A stretch of 44,913 bases of DNA, from NCBI RefSeq assembly GCF_913057115.1, contig NZ_CAJXNN010000028.1, forward strand, positions 1 to 44,913, given 5' to 3'. This document shows, in pieces, positions 1 to 8,171 of the stretch. The stretch comes from an uncultured Roseovarius sp. (GTDB lineage Bacteria; Pseudomonadota; Alphaproteobacteria; Rhodobacterales; Rhodobacteraceae). Position 1 is the stretch's first letter. Each line of letters opens with the position of its first letter. The notes below the pieces were generated by a model that ran no database searches, was not told where the DNA came from, and saw only the letters and a program-made list of their open reading frames with translations. The translations under genes were made by a program, and so were the position numbers.

Positions 1-2
1 GC

Positions 3-76
3 GCGGGTATGGTGAAAAGGTATCACGCGAGCTTCCCAAGCTTAAGTTACGGGTTCGATTCCCGTTACCCGCTCCA
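3..76 (+). tRNA. tRNA-Gly(CCC)
   Basis: The cloverleaf folds by eye. The acceptor arm GCGGGTA (3-9) pairs with TACCCGC (66-72), the D-stem GTGA pairs with TCAC, and the anticodon loop TTCCCAA (33-39) gives anticodon CCC. The T-arm is ACGGG-TTCGATT-CCCGT (49-65). The 3' CCA is encoded (74-76). The outermost anticodon-stem pair is a C-A mismatch (28/44), and the next pair is G-T. It reads GGG glycine codons. A T-run follows at 81-85 but no hairpin precedes it. Confidence 0.96.
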
Positions 77-101
77 AGAATTTTTCTGACAGTATGAATT
101 T

Positions 102-160
102 GGGGCGCTGCCCCGTCGCCCTTCGGGCGACTCCCCGGGATATTTTGGAACAGAAGAAGA
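102..160. repeat. Hairpin mosaic element, copy 1
   Basis: Two consecutive hairpins are followed by a conserved tail. The first is GGGGC-GCT-GCCCC (102-114). The second is GTCGCCC-TTC-GGGCGAC (115-131). The tail at about 132-159 reads CCCCGGGATATTTTGGAAC then AGAAGAAG. A second copy with the same tail lies at 5009-5127. It sits between the tRNA-Gly gene and cmk and encodes no evident protein. I infer a dispersed intergenic element; whether it works as a terminator or processing site is not shown. Confidence 0.7.
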
Positions 161-226
161 GATGCGCCCTGCTTGAGGGTTTTGCGCGCTTGCTCTAGTC
201 CTTCTTGGCAGATCAAGGGGTGAGAC

Positions 227-835
227 ATGGCATTTACCATTGCAATCGACGGGCCCGCGGCGGCGGGCAAGGGGACGGTGTCAAAGGCGGTGGCGGCGCA
301 TTTCGGCTTTGCGCATCTGGACACGGGGCTGTTGTATCGCGCCACGGGGCGGCGGACATTGGATGGCACTGATCCGGTAGAGGCCGCGCAGTCTTTGCAG
401 GCCGAAGATCTGGAGGCGGGCGATCTGCGCACCCCTGAAGTGGCACAGGCGGCAAGCCGCGTGGCGGCTGATCCGGAAGTACGGCAGGCCTTGGTGGATT
501 TTCAGCGCGCTTTTGCCCGGCGGGCCGGGGGCGCGGTTCTGGACGGGCGCGACATCGGCACGGTGATCTGCCCAGAGGCCGAGGTGAAGCTCTTCGTCAC
601 CGCCTCTGACGACATCCGGGCCGAACGGCGGTTCAAGGAACTCACCGAAGGGGGGCACGATGTGACCTATGACGAGGTGCTGGCCGATTTGCGCGCCCGG
701 GACGAACGCGACAGCGCCCGCGCCGCGGCCCCCTTGAAGCCTGCCGAAGATGCGGTGATGCTCGACACCTCGCGGATGAGCATTGATGAGGCCGTGGCGG
801 CGGCGATCTCGGAGGTGGAGGCGCGGCGCGGCTGA
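227..835 (+). CDS. cmk: Cytidylate kinase
   Basis: Phosphorylates CMP and dCMP to the diphosphates with ATP in the cytoplasm. The 202-residue protein has the family length. The N-terminal P-loop GPAAAGKGT is at residues 9-17, LDTGLLYRA follows at 31-39, and the CMP-binding DGRDIGT stretch is at 106-112. The start has an upstream purine-rich AGGGGTGAG about 4 bases before the ATG. It lies ahead of rpsA, an order widespread in proteobacteria, but here a convergent membrane-protein gene on the other strand sits between them. Identification is firm from sequence recognition. Confidence 0.96.
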   Translation: MAFTIAIDGPAAAGKGTVSKAVAAHFGFAHLDTGLLYRATGRRTLDGTDPVEAAQSLQAEDLEAGDLRTPEVAQAASRVAADPEVRQALVDFQRAFARRAGGAVLDGRDIGTVICPEAEVKLFVTASDDIRAERRFKELTEGGHDVTYDEVLADLRARDERDSARAAAPLKPAEDAVMLDTSRMSIDEAVAAAISEVEARRG

Positions 836-846
836 TCCGTCTGATG

Positions 847-1248
847 TCAGGCGGGTGGGATCGATCCACGTTCCCCCAAGAGCCAACGCGCGACGTCAAT
901 GTAATCAAACACGAGCGATATGATGATTGTGATCAGATACGTCCAGCTTGCCAAGCGTGGCAGGCGCGGCATCCGGTGATTGCGCAACATCAGCATCATA
1001 TAGACGGCCAAGGGCGTCCAGATCAGCAGATGCGGCAACCCCAAAAGCCGCACGAATCCCATTTGTCCGTAGAGCCACATCATGAGGGAGATATTCGCGA
1101 TTGCAGCGGCCAGCAGAACCGCGCCCTCGCGCCGACAGGTTTTATGGATCAAGAGCAGGAGCGGCGTTCCGACCATGAGCAGGGTCATCCACCCGACCCA
1201 GAGTCGCAGCAGCGGGCCTTGGGTTGCGACGGCTTCGGAAAAGCTCAT
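847..1248 (-). CDS. Small integral membrane protein, unknown function
   Basis: Encodes 133 residues with about four hydrophobic segments: near residues 14-33 (VGWMTLLMVGTPLLLLI), 40-60, 67-88 and 103-122. The start at 1248 is preferred over the longer reading because AGGAGG lies 7 bases upstream of this ATG. The upstream extension is Arg/Pro-rich and unlike a membrane protein N-terminus. It is convergent with cmk, 11 bases away, and divergent from rpsA. I do not recognise the family and infer no function beyond an inner-membrane location. Confidence 0.75.
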   Translation of the reverse strand: MSFSEAVATQGPLLRLWVGWMTLLMVGTPLLLLIHKTCRREGAVLLAAAIANISLMMWLYGQMGFVRLLGLPHLLIWTPLAVYMMLMLRNHRMPRLPRLASWTYLITIIISLVFDYIDVARWLLGERGSIPPA

Positions 1249-1584
1249 GTTCGAGCCTCCTGCTTGGCGGTGACCGGTTGGACGGCTAACAGCGGGTCTT
1301 TGCCCGGTCAACCGTTGTGGCCGGATAAGACTTGCAATCAAGGGGCCAAGCGGCTAAACGCCCCCTGTCGACAAGGCGGAAACCGCCACAGATCAAAGAC
1401 ATCGAGCAGGGTCGGGATACCGGCCCTCTTTGTTTTGTGGTTTGCCGGGTTGATAAAGCCGCTCTTCTTCGGAAGGGCAAAACAGCTCTGCCCTCAAGTA
1501 GCGAAGCGGTAGGGCTTTCATCAAAGACCGGCGGAGACAACCGCGCGGCCCGTAAAATGCACTTGTAAAGGAAAACGACGCCAC
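1249..1584 (+). promoter_or_regulatory. rpsA upstream region, long leader
   Basis: This 336-bp stretch has no convincing gene. It separates the divergent membrane-protein gene from rpsA, so it should hold promoters both ways. A possible rightward sigma-70 promoter is TTGCAA (1332-1337), 16 bases, CTAAAC (1354-1359). That would give an rpsA leader of more than 200 bases. The leader contains GCTCTTCTTCGGAAGGGC-like hairpin material around 1470-1495. Autogenous control of rpsA is known in gammaproteobacteria; whether this leader does the same is inference. Confidence 0.35.
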
Positions 1585-3267
1585 ATGGCTCAGAACGCAT
1601 CAATGGAGGAATTCGAGGCCCTCCTTAACGAAAGCCTCGAAATGGACACGCCCAACGAGGGCTCTGTTGTCAAAGGCAAGGTCATCGCGATCGAAGCGGG
1701 CCAAGCCATCATCGACGTCGGCTACAAAATGGAAGGCCGTGTCGAACTCAAGGAATTCGCAAACCCCGGTGAAGCGCCCGAAATCGAAGTCGGCGACGAA
1801 GTCGAGGTTTACCTGCGCGCGGCGGAAAACGCCCGTGGCGAAGCGGTTATCAGCCGCGAGATGGCCCGCCGCGAAGAAGCCTGGGATCGTCTGGAAAAAG
1901 CCTATGCCGACGACCAGCGTGTCGAAGGCGCGATCTTTGGCCGTGTCAAAGGCGGCTTTACCGTCGATCTGGGCGGTGCAGTGGCCTTCTTGCCCGGCAG
2001 CCAGGTTGACGTGCGCCCCGTGCGCGACGCGGGCCCGCTGATGGGTCTCAAGCAGCCCTTCCAAATCCTCAAGATGGACCGTCGCCGTGGCAACATCGTT
2101 GTCTCGCGCCGTGCGATCCTCGAAGAAAGCCGCGCCGAACAGCGCGCCGAGGTCATCGCCAAGCTGGCCGAAGGGGACACCGTGGAAGGCGTCGTCAAGA
2201 ACATCACCGAATACGGGGCCTTCGTGGACCTGGGCGGTGTCGACGGTCTGCTGCACGTCACCGACATGGCATGGCGCCGTGTGAACCACCCGTCGGAGAT
2301 CCTGTCGATTGGCGAAACCGTCAACGTGCAGGTCATCAAGATCAACAAAGACACCCACCGCATCAGCCTTGGCATGAAGCAGCTGCAGGAAGATCCCTGG
2401 GATCTGGTTGCCGCCAAGTACCCGCTGAGCTCGGTGCACACTGGTCGCGTGACCAACATCACCGACTACGGTGCATTCGTTGAGCTGGAGCCGGGTGTCG
2501 AAGGTCTGGTTCACGTCTCGGAAATGTCCTGGACCAAGAAGAACGTGCACCCCGGCAAGATCGTTTCGACCTCTCAGGAAGTCGAAGTCATGGTGCTGGA
2601 GATCGACCCCAGCAAACGCCGTGTCTCGCTTGGCCTCAAGCAGACGCAGCGCAACCCATGGGAAGTCTTCGCCGAAACCCACCCCGTCGGCACCGAAGTC
2701 GAAGGCGAGGTCAAGAACATCACCGAATTCGGCCTGTTCATCGGCCTGCCCGGCGAGATCGACGGCATGGTTCACCTTTCGGACCTGTCGTGGGACGAGC
2801 GTGGCGAGGACGCGATCCAGAACTACAAGAAGGGCGACATGGTTAAGGCCGTCGTCTCGGAAGTGGATGTCGAGAAAGAGCGCATTTCGCTCTCGATCAA
2901 GGCGCTGGATGGCGACCCCTTCGCCGATGCCGTTGGCGGCGTGAAGCGTGGCTCGATCATCACCGTCGAAGTGACCGCGATCGAAGATGGCGGCATCGAG
3001 GTGGAATACGAAGGCATGAAGAGCTTCATCCGCCGCTCCGACCTGTCGCGTGACCGTGCCGAACAACGCCCCGAGCGTTTCTCGGTCGGTGACAAGATCG
3101 ACGTCCGCGTCACCAACATCGACAGCAAATCGCGCCGTCTTGGTCTTTCGATCAAGGCCCGCGAGATCGCCGAAGAAAAAGAAGCCGTCGAACAGTTCGG
3201 CAGCTCGGATTCGGGTGCGTCGCTGGGCGATATTCTTGGCGCCGCGCTTAAACGCGACGACGACTGA
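1585..3267 (+). CDS. rpsA: 30S ribosomal protein S1
   Basis: Binds mRNA on the small ribosomal subunit and helps load it. The 560-residue protein is close to the usual proteobacterial S1 length. It carries six S1/OB repeats, roughly at residues 22-88, 105-170, 191-260, 276-346, 363-433 and 450-520. Repeats 3-5 show the hallmark pattern of a basic patch, NITEYGAFVDL-type turns, GLLHVTDM/GLVHVSEM and a closing R(I/V)SL(G/S). AAAGGA lies about 12 bases upstream of the ATG. A strong intrinsic terminator follows the stop by 24 bases, so the gene is probably its own unit. Confidence 0.97.
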   Translation: MAQNASMEEFEALLNESLEMDTPNEGSVVKGKVIAIEAGQAIIDVGYKMEGRVELKEFANPGEAPEIEVGDEVEVYLRAAENARGEAVISREMARREEAWDRLEKAYADDQRVEGAIFGRVKGGFTVDLGGAVAFLPGSQVDVRPVRDAGPLMGLKQPFQILKMDRRRGNIVVSRRAILEESRAEQRAEVIAKLAEGDTVEGVVKNITEYGAFVDLGGVDGLLHVTDMAWRRVNHPSEILSIGETVNVQVIKINKDTHRISLGMKQLQEDPWDLVAAKYPLSSVHTGRVTNITDYGAFVELEPGVEGLVHVSEMSWTKKNVHPGKIVSTSQEVEVMVLEIDPSKRRVSLGLKQTQRNPWEVFAETHPVGTEVEGEVKNITEFGLFIGLPGEIDGMVHLSDLSWDERGEDAIQNYKKGDMVKAVVSEVDVEKERISLSIKALDGDPFADAVGGVKRGSIITVEVTAIEDGGIEVEYEGMKSFIRRSDLSRDRAEQRPERFSVGDKIDVRVTNIDSKSRRLGLSIKAREIAEEKEAVEQFGSSDSGASLGDILGAALKRDDD

Positions 3268-3290
3268 GATCAGCCGATCAAGAAAGTTCA

Positions 3291-3323
3291 AAACGCCCCG
3301 GGCCTGTCCCGGGGCGTTTTTTT
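3291..3323 (+). terminator. Intrinsic terminator of rpsA
   Basis: A perfect 12-bp stem (AAACGCCCCGGG at 3291-3302, CCCGGGGCGTTT at 3308-3319) has a 5-base loop and runs into further T residues. This is a classical Rho-independent terminator 24 bases after the rpsA stop. Confidence 0.93.
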
Positions 3324-3480
3324 GTGCGCGATGCCCGGTGCCGAATCGTAACGCCATGGGCAGGCGCCAAGGCCAAGCGGATGGCCCGGAGTGGTGCCAA
3401 TATCCCCATGGCAAGTGAGGAAATTGCCCCCAAGTGGCGAATTTCTGGGAATTTTCCTGCTGTTCCGGCCCGCCTTTCTG

Positions 3481-3509
3481 TTTCGGTTTTTCAACTTTCT
3501 ATCTATAGT
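3481..3509 (+). promoter_or_regulatory. Candidate sigma-70 promoter of ihfB
   Basis: The -10-like hexamer TATAGT (3504-3509) is preceded by a weaker TTTCGG (3481-3486) at the ideal 17-base spacing, about 50 bases before the ihfB ATG. The AT-rich spacer stands out in a GC-rich context. The remaining 3324-3480 stretch contains nothing I recognise. Confidence 0.45.
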
Positions 3510-3560
3510 CGTGACGTTAAATGACGGGCGCGACCAAAAAAGATCCGTGGGAGGACCCCG

Positions 3561-3845
3561 ATGATCAGATCGGAATTGATTCAAAAGATTGCTGACGAAA
3601 ACCCGCACTTGTACCAGCGGGATGTGGAGCGGATCGTGAACACGATCTTCAACGAAATCACCAATGCCATGGCCGAGGGAAACCGCGTGGAACTGCGCGG
3701 TTTCGGCGCGTTTTCGGTCAAGAAACGTGACGCCCGAACCGGCCGCAACCCGCGCACCGGTGAAACGGTGAGCGTGGAAGAAAAACACGTGCCGTTCTTC
3801 AAGACCGGCAAATTGCTGCGAGATCGACTGAACGGGAAATCCTGA
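3561..3845 (+). CDS. ihfB: Integration host factor subunit beta
   Basis: A DNA-bending nucleoid protein that forms a heterodimer with IhfA. The 94-residue protein has the exact family size. It opens with [11 protein letters not shown] and contains [12 protein letters not shown]. The minor-groove beta-arm GRNPRTG is at residues 61-67, with the intercalating proline at 64. A GGGAGG stretch lies a few bases upstream of the ATG. Its stop overlaps the ATG of the following lapA-like gene by one base, which suggests translational coupling. Confidence 0.96.
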   Translation: MIRSELIQKIADENPHLYQRDVERIVNTIFNEITNAMAEGNRVELRGFGAFSVKKRDARTGRNPRTGETVSVEEKHVPFFKTGKLLRDRLNGKS

Positions 3846-4195
3846 TGCGCTACGTTCGCTATGCCTCGATCGCCATCTTCGCGCTGGCGCTCATCCTGAT
3901 TGCACTGGCCAACCGCGGGATGGTGTCGGTCAAGGTCTGGCCCGATGAACTGGCCGGTATGGCCGCGCTCAACCCCAGCTATGAAGTGCCGCTGTTCGTG
4001 GTGATTTTCGGCGGTGTTTTCACCGGGTTCATCGTCGGGTTGATCTGGGAATGGATTCGCGAGCACGGGGAGCGGGCCGAGGCCGCGCGCAAGGCGCGGG
4101 AACTCAGCGCCCTGCGCGCCGAAGTGCGGCGCCTGAAGGGCGAAAAGCACCAAGGCAAGGACGAGGTGCTGGCACTTCTGGACGAGGCCGGTTAA
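3845..4195 (+). CDS. LapA-like (DUF1049) membrane protein
   Basis: The 116-residue protein has two transmembrane helices, at about residues 5-24 and 43-66. The second carries FVVIFGGVFTGFIVGLIWEW. A charged, helical cytoplasmic tail of about 45 residues rich in Arg, Glu and Ala follows and is probably a coiled coil. Such proteins resemble the LapA/DUF1049 family, linked in E. coli to lipopolysaccharide assembly. It overlaps the ihfB stop by one base and is followed 9 bases later by trpF, matching the usual alphaproteobacterial ihfB-lapA-trpF order. Confidence 0.85.
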   Translation: MRYVRYASIAIFALALILIALANRGMVSVKVWPDELAGMAALNPSYEVPLFVVIFGGVFTGFIVGLIWEWIREHGERAEAARKARELSALRAEVRRLKGEKHQGKDEVLALLDEAG

Positions 4196-4204
4196 ACCCC
4201 GGCC

Positions 4205-4849
4205 ATGGCCAAGGACACACGCGTCAAAATCTGTGGTTTGACGGAAACCGCCGACATCCCCGCCGCGATCGTGGCGGGCGCCTCCTACGTGGGCTTTGTC
4301 TTTTTCCCCAAATCCCCCCGCCACCTTGAGCTTGAAGCGGCCCGTTTCATGGCCACCTCGGTGCCTGAAGGTATCGTGAAGGTAGCGCTGACCGTCGATG
4401 CCGATGATGCCATGCTCGATGAGCTGACAGCCGAGGTGCCGCTGGACATGTTGCAGCTTCACGGCAAGGAAAGCCCCGCTCGCGTGTCGGAAGTGAAATC
4501 GCGGTACGGGTTGCCGGTGATGAAGGCCATCGGCATCGAGACGAAAACCGACCTGACGCAGATCGACTTTTATTCCAAGGTCGCCGATCAATTGCTGATC
4601 GACGCCAAGCCGCCGAAAGAGGCAGAACGCCCCGGCGGCAATGCCGTGGCCTTTGACTGGTCGCTGGTGGCGGGGCGACGTTGGCCGGTGCCTTGGATGC
4701 TGGCAGGTGGTCTCAACCCCGAAAACGTGGGCGACGCCGTGCGCGCGACCGGTGCGCGGCAAGTCGATGTTTCCTCCGGTGTGGAAAGCGCGCCGGGGCT
4801 CAAGGACGCCCAGAAGATGGCCGATTTCGTGGCTGCCGCTCGAGCATGA
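4205..4849 (+). CDS. trpF: Phosphoribosylanthranilate isomerase
   Basis: Catalyses the Amadori rearrangement of phosphoribosylanthranilate, the third step of tryptophan synthesis. The 214-residue TIM barrel begins with KICGLTE, whose Cys10 is the expected general base. DVSSGVES near residue 188 holds the general-acid aspartate and phosphate-binding residues, and [11 protein letters not shown] is also typical. The ribosome binding site is weak, so coupling to the preceding lapA-like gene is plausible. In relatives trpB follows directly; here a remnant, a hairpin array and a methyltransferase gene intervene. Confidence 0.96.
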   Translation: MAKDTRVKICGLTETADIPAAIVAGASYVGFVFFPKSPRHLELEAARFMATSVPEGIVKVALTVDADDAMLDELTAEVPLDMLQLHGKESPARVSEVKSRYGLPVMKAIGIETKTDLTQIDFYSKVADQLLIDAKPPKEAERPGGNAVAFDWSLVAGRRWPVPWMLAGGLNPENVGDAVRATGARQVDVSSGVESAPGLKDAQKMADFVAAARA

Positions 4850-4990
4850 TTTGCTTTCGTGCCGCCACGCGCGGCAGGATGCCGGTTGATTCAATTGACG
4901 ATGAACGCCGCCGGCAGCGACAGCCGCAGGTTTTATGAAGGTTTGGGGTTTGAGGCCTCGCATGTGGGGTTCAAGCGGTATCTGGACTAA
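4850..4990 (+). pseudogene. Remnant of a GNAT acetyltransferase (C-terminus only)
   Basis: Reading on in the frame of the trpF stop gives about 46 codons ending at TAA (4988-4990). The translation contains RAAGCRLIQLTMNAAG followed by SRRFYEGLGFEASHVGFKRYL. This is the characteristic C-terminal third of small GNAT acetyltransferases: the GC-x-QLT strand, then FYE-x-LGF, then a closing beta strand. The acetyl-CoA-binding R/Q-x-x-G-x-G/A motif and everything before it are missing, and no ribosome binding site precedes it. I read this as a truncated gene left after a deletion against trpF. Family recognition is strong; loss of function is inferred from the missing N-terminus. Confidence 0.75.
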
Positions 4991-5008
4991 GCTGCCCAGA
5001 CCAAAAGG

Positions 5009-5127
5009 AGCGGCTTCGCCGCGCTGGTTAAGCGTGCTTCGCACGCCGATAGGGGGCTTTGCCCCCGACGTTGAAAATCGAAAGATTTTCAACGCCTCCC
5101 CCAGGATATTTTTGAACAGAAGAAAGG
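5009..5127. repeat. Hairpin mosaic element, copy 2
   Basis: Four hairpins stand in a row. They are GCGGC-TTC-GCCGC (5010-5022), GCGTGC-TTC-GCACGC (5032-5046) and GGGGGC-TTT-GCCCCC (5052-5066). The fourth has an 11-bp stem, CGTTGAAAATC with GATTTTCAACG, closed by a GAAA tetraloop (5069-5094). The tail CTCCCCCAGGATATTTTTG then AACAGAAGAAAGG (5096-5127) matches the tail of copy 1 at 132-159. It fills the gap between the GNAT remnant and the methyltransferase gene. Confidence 0.75.
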
Positions 5128-5179
5128 GATTGTTTTTCGCTTCGGGGGCTTTGATAGTTTGAACGATGGGAGTATGCGC

Positions 5180-5809
5180 ATGAGCGGGCACAAAGAGATA
5201 CTTGAAAGCGTCTATGGGGCGCAATCGCCCGAGGAATCGCGCGCGGCTTATGACCAGTGGTCGGCCAGCTATGATGCCGATAATCTGGCCAAGGGCTTTC
5301 GCTTGCCGGGATTGGGCGCGGGGATGTTGGCACGTCATCTTGGAGTGACCGAGGGGCCCGTTCTTGATGCAGGCTGTGGGACCGGATTGGTCGGCGACAG
5401 CCTCGCCACGCTGGGGTATGCGCCGATCATCGGCTGTGATCTGTCTTCCGAGATGATCGCGGCGGCGCGAAAGACGGCGGCCTATGCCGGCTTTGAGCAG
5501 GCCAATATGGCCGAGGGTTTACCCTTTGAGGACGATCTTTTCGCCGGTTTCACCTGTATCGGGTCTTTCGGGCCGGGCCATGCGCCACCCGAGAGCCTTT
5601 ACGAATTGGCACGGGTCACCCGGCCCGGTGGGGTGGGCGTGTTCAACCTGTTGACCGCCACATGGGGAGAGCAGGGCTTTCCAAAGGTGATTGATGATTT
5701 GCTGGCCAAGGGTACATGGGAGGAGATCGAGGTCAGCCGCCCCTTCCGGCCCTATCTGCTGGCCGAGCCGGATCTGTGGGCGCGCCTGCACGTCATGCGG
5801 ATGCTTTAG
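5180..5809 (+). CDS. Class I SAM-dependent methyltransferase
   Basis: The 209-residue protein has a canonical motif [13 protein letters not shown] (residues 61-72). The acidic ribose-binding position follows in GCDLSSEMI, and a motif IV-like region in [11 protein letters not shown]. This is the Methyltransf_11/25 type. The substrate cannot be told. The start at 5180 is chosen because GGGAG lies 8 bases upstream; an in-frame ATG at 5174 and TTG at 5159 are poorly spaced. It sits between trpF and trpB, where relatives normally have nothing, and directly follows the hairpin array and GNAT remnant, which suggests local rearrangement. Confidence 0.85.
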   Translation: MSGHKEILESVYGAQSPEESRAAYDQWSASYDADNLAKGFRLPGLGAGMLARHLGVTEGPVLDAGCGTGLVGDSLATLGYAPIIGCDLSSEMIAAARKTAAYAGFEQANMAEGLPFEDDLFAGFTCIGSFGPGHAPPESLYELARVTRPGGVGVFNLLTATWGEQGFPKVIDDLLAKGTWEEIEVSRPFRPYLLAEPDLWARLHVMRML

Positions 5810-5886
5810 GTTTTCGCTGGAAAATCCCGCCGGTGTCCCATATTGAACAGCAGGATCAAACGGCCCAGACGGGAAGGCAGACAGCG

Positions 5887-7131
5887 ATGAACGATCTTTT
5901 CAATTCCTTCATGACCGGACCTGACGAAAAGGGCCGGTTCGGTGACTTCGGCGGGCGCTTCGTGTCCGAAACCCTGATGCCGCTGATCCTCGAATTGGAA
6001 GAGCAATACGAGAATGCCAAGACCGACCAGAGTTTCTGGGACGAGATGCATCATCTTTGGACCCATTACGTCGGCCGCCCCAGCCCGCTGTATTTCGCCG
6101 AGCGGATGACCGAGGCGCTGGGCGGGGCCAAGATTTACCTCAAGCGCGATGAGTTGAACCACACCGGCGCGCATAAGATCAACAATGTGCTGGGCCAGAT
6201 CATCCTTGCCCGCCGCATGGGCAAGACCCGGATCATCGCCGAAACCGGCGCCGGGCAACACGGCGTGGCCACCGCCACCGTCTGTGCCAAGTTCGGCTTG
6301 AAATGCGTGGTCTACATGGGCGCGCATGATGTTGAACGCCAAGCGCCCAACGTTTTCCGCATGCGCCTTTTGGGGGCCGAGGTGGTACCGGTGACCTCTG
6401 GTCGTGGCACGCTCAAGGATGCGATGAACGATGCGCTGCGCGATTGGGTGACCAATGTGCGCGATACCTTCTACTGCATCGGTACCGTCGCCGGGCCGCA
6501 CCCGTACCCCGCCATGGTCCGCGATTTCCAGTCGATCATCGGCAAGGAAGCCAAGGAGCAGATGCAAGCCGCCGAAGGCCGTCTGCCCGATACGATCATC
6601 GCCGCCATCGGTGGTGGATCGAACGCCATGGGCCTGTTTTTCCCCTTCCTTGACGACAAGGAGGTGGGCATCATCGGGGTCGAGGCCGGCGGCAAAGGCG
6701 TGAATGAGAAGATGGAGCATTGCGCCTCGCTCACCGGTGGCCGCCCGGGCGTCTTGCACGGCAACCGCACCTATCTTTTGCAAGACGACGATGGCCAGAT
6801 CCTCGAAGGCTATTCCATTTCGGCGGGTCTGGATTACCCCGGCATCGGCCCCGAACACAGCTGGCTGCACGAGATTGGCCGCGCGCAATATGTTTCCATC
6901 ACAGATAAAGAAGCCCTGGAAGCCTTCCAGTTCTGCTGCGCACAAGAGGGGATCATCCCCGCGCTGGAACCCAGCCATGCCATGGCGCATGTGATGAAAA
7001 TCGCGCCCGAGCTGCCCAAAGATCACATCATCTGCATGAACATGTGTGGCCGGGGCGACAAGGATATCTTCACCGTCGCCAAGCACCTTGGCTTTGACAT
7101 GGGCGATACCGAAGGCCGCGACGCGGACTAA
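5887..7131 (+). CDS. trpB: Tryptophan synthase beta chain
   Basis: Condenses indole with serine in a PLP-dependent reaction; it works with the alpha subunit, whose gene is not in this window. The 414-residue protein shows the PLP lysine K97 in HTGAHKINN, the catalytic E119 in AETGAGQHG and the glycine-rich phosphate loop GGGSNAMG. The start is set at the ATG after GGGAAGG (5887), which gives the usual MNDLFNSF N-terminus; a longer in-frame reading would include methyltransferase sequence. The 77-base gap from the methyltransferase gene could hold its own promoter. A strong terminator follows. Confidence 0.97.
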   Translation: MNDLFNSFMTGPDEKGRFGDFGGRFVSETLMPLILELEEQYENAKTDQSFWDEMHHLWTHYVGRPSPLYFAERMTEALGGAKIYLKRDELNHTGAHKINNVLGQIILARRMGKTRIIAETGAGQHGVATATVCAKFGLKCVVYMGAHDVERQAPNVFRMRLLGAEVVPVTSGRGTLKDAMNDALRDWVTNVRDTFYCIGTVAGPHPYPAMVRDFQSIIGKEAKEQMQAAEGRLPDTIIAAIGGGSNAMGLFFPFLDDKEVGIIGVEAGGKGVNEKMEHCASLTGGRPGVLHGNRTYLLQDDDGQILEGYSISAGLDYPGIGPEHSWLHEIGRAQYVSITDKEALEAFQFCCAQEGIIPALEPSHAMAHVMKIAPELPKDHIICMNMCGRGDKDIFTVAKHLGFDMGDTEGRDAD

Positions 7132-7156
7132 ACTTCGGTTTATACCGCCTGAAATA

Positions 7157-7187
7157 AACCCCCGGTGCCTGTCGCCGGGGGTTTTTT
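7157..7187 (+). terminator. Intrinsic terminator of trpB
   Basis: The stem AACCCCCGG (7157-7165) pairs with CCGGGGGTT (7175-7183), separated by 9 bases, and runs into six T residues. It begins 26 bases past the trpB stop. Confidence 0.9.
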
Positions 7188-7236
7188 CGTGCCAGATTGG
7201 GGTAATAAGGCCTGCCCCATCGTATAGGATCCCCAG

Positions 7237-7620
7237 ATGCTCCGCCGTTCGCTTCTCATTGCCTGCCTGTCGCTGGCCCCGCTGGCCGGGGTGGCGCAGG
7301 CCCAGACCGCCCAGGACCGGATCGTGCAACAATTGCGCGACCAAGGGTTTGACGAGATCGAGGTGACGCGCACATGGCTGGGCCGGGTGCGAATCGTCGC
7401 CGAGGAAGACGATACGCTGCGCGAGATCATCCTCAACCCCAACACCGGCCATATCCTGCGCGACTATTGGGTCGAACTGGATGACGACGACGATGATGAC
7501 GATCGCGACGACGACGATGATGACCGGGACGATGACGACGATTACCACGATGATGATGACGATGACCGCGACCGCCGCCGTGGCGTGCTCGACAACGATC
7601 ACGACGCGGATGACGACTGA
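7237..7620 (+). CDS. Exported PepSY-like protein with poly-Asp tail
   Basis: The 127-residue protein has a clear Sec signal peptide (residues 1-22, likely cleavage after AQA). A short folded module at about 23-80 follows: VQQLRDQGFDEIEVTRTWLG and a two-strand ILNPNTGHILRDY end. It resembles one PepSY repeat. The last 46 residues contain 32 aspartates broken by Arg, His and Tyr, suggesting a disordered, cation-binding tail, with calcium the likely ligand. The stop overlaps the ATG of the next gene (TGATG), so the exported protein and the membrane regulator are probably made together. PepSY membership is by eye and moderate; a role in sensing is inference. Confidence 0.8.
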   Translation: MLRRSLLIACLSLAPLAGVAQAQTAQDRIVQQLRDQGFDEIEVTRTWLGRVRIVAEEDDTLREIILNPNTGHILRDYWVELDDDDDDDDRDDDDDDRDDDDDYHDDDDDDRDRRRGVLDNDHDADDD

Positions 7621-8156
7621 TGAAGCGCCCCTTGCCGCATATCATCCTGTTTGCCGTGCAAATCGCCTGCGCGGGGGTTTTTCTTTATGACATCACGGTC
7701 ACGCTTCTGGGCCTGCGGGCCGCGCCTATTTCCTGGCAGCTTTACGAGATGATCGAGATCGGCGCGGCCGTCGGCCTGCTACTGGGCGTGCTGGCCACCG
7801 GCGTCTTGTTGCGCCACTCCATCGGCCGCCAACAGCGCGCCGAAGAGGGGCTGCGCCTTGCCTCGGGCGCTTTCGCCCAGGTGCTGGAAGAGCGTTTTGA
7901 CACTTGGGGCCTGACGCCGGCTGAACGTGACGTGGCGCTGTTTTCCATCAAGGGGCTGTCACTGTCGGATATCGCCGCGTTGCGCCAGACCTCCGAAGGG
8001 ACCGTCAAGGCGCAAAGCAATGCCATCTACCGCAAGGCCGGGGTCAGCAGCCGCGCCCAGTTGCTCAGCCTCTTCATCGACGATCTGATGGAAGATAACG
8101 GCCTGCCGGGGGTAGAGCCCCCAATGGATCAGGATACGCCCAAGAAAAGCGCCTGA
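7620..8156 (+). CDS. Membrane-anchored LuxR-type transcriptional regulator
   Basis: The 178-residue protein has two N-terminal transmembrane helices (about residues 8-31 and 45-65) and a short linker that may be helical. A GerE/LuxR-type helix-turn-helix follows at about 97-155: LTPAERDVALFSIKGLSLSD, then EGTVKAQSNAIYRKAGVSSR. The DNA-binding domain is therefore cytoplasmic and tethered to the membrane, with no receiver or autoinducer domain. It overlaps the upstream Asp-rich exported protein gene by one base. I infer a signalling pair in which a periplasmic or loop event controls a membrane-bound DNA-binding domain. Confidence 0.85.
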   Translation: MKRPLPHIILFAVQIACAGVFLYDITVTLLGLRAAPISWQLYEMIEIGAAVGLLLGVLATGVLLRHSIGRQQRAEEGLRLASGAFAQVLEERFDTWGLTPAERDVALFSIKGLSLSDIAALRQTSEGTVKAQSNAIYRKAGVSSRAQLLSLFIDDLMEDNGLPGVEPPMDQDTPKKSA

Positions 8157-8171
8157 GCCCGTGGCGCGGCC

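Noticed and set aside
1600..3414. A 604-codon open frame antisense to rpsA, and similar long antisense frames at 16190-18259, 26947-28398 and 30697-32787
   Set aside because: They mirror high third-position GC in the true genes, have low-complexity composition and no credible start sites. The sense genes are unmistakable.
3581..5338. Long minus-strand frame across ihfB, lapA, trpF and the intergenic region
   Set aside because: It crosses several well-identified genes on the other strand and carries no recognisable domain.
5806..7602. Minus-strand frame with a Val/Ile-rich hydrophobic N-terminus
   Set aside because: The hydrophobic stretch is simply the complement of the GAC/GAT poly-Asp codons of the gene at 7237-7620; the rest is antisense to trpB.
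7480..7690. Met/Thr-rich frame overlapping the poly-Asp tail
   Set aside because: An out-of-frame reading of the GAT/GAC repeats with no ribosome binding site.
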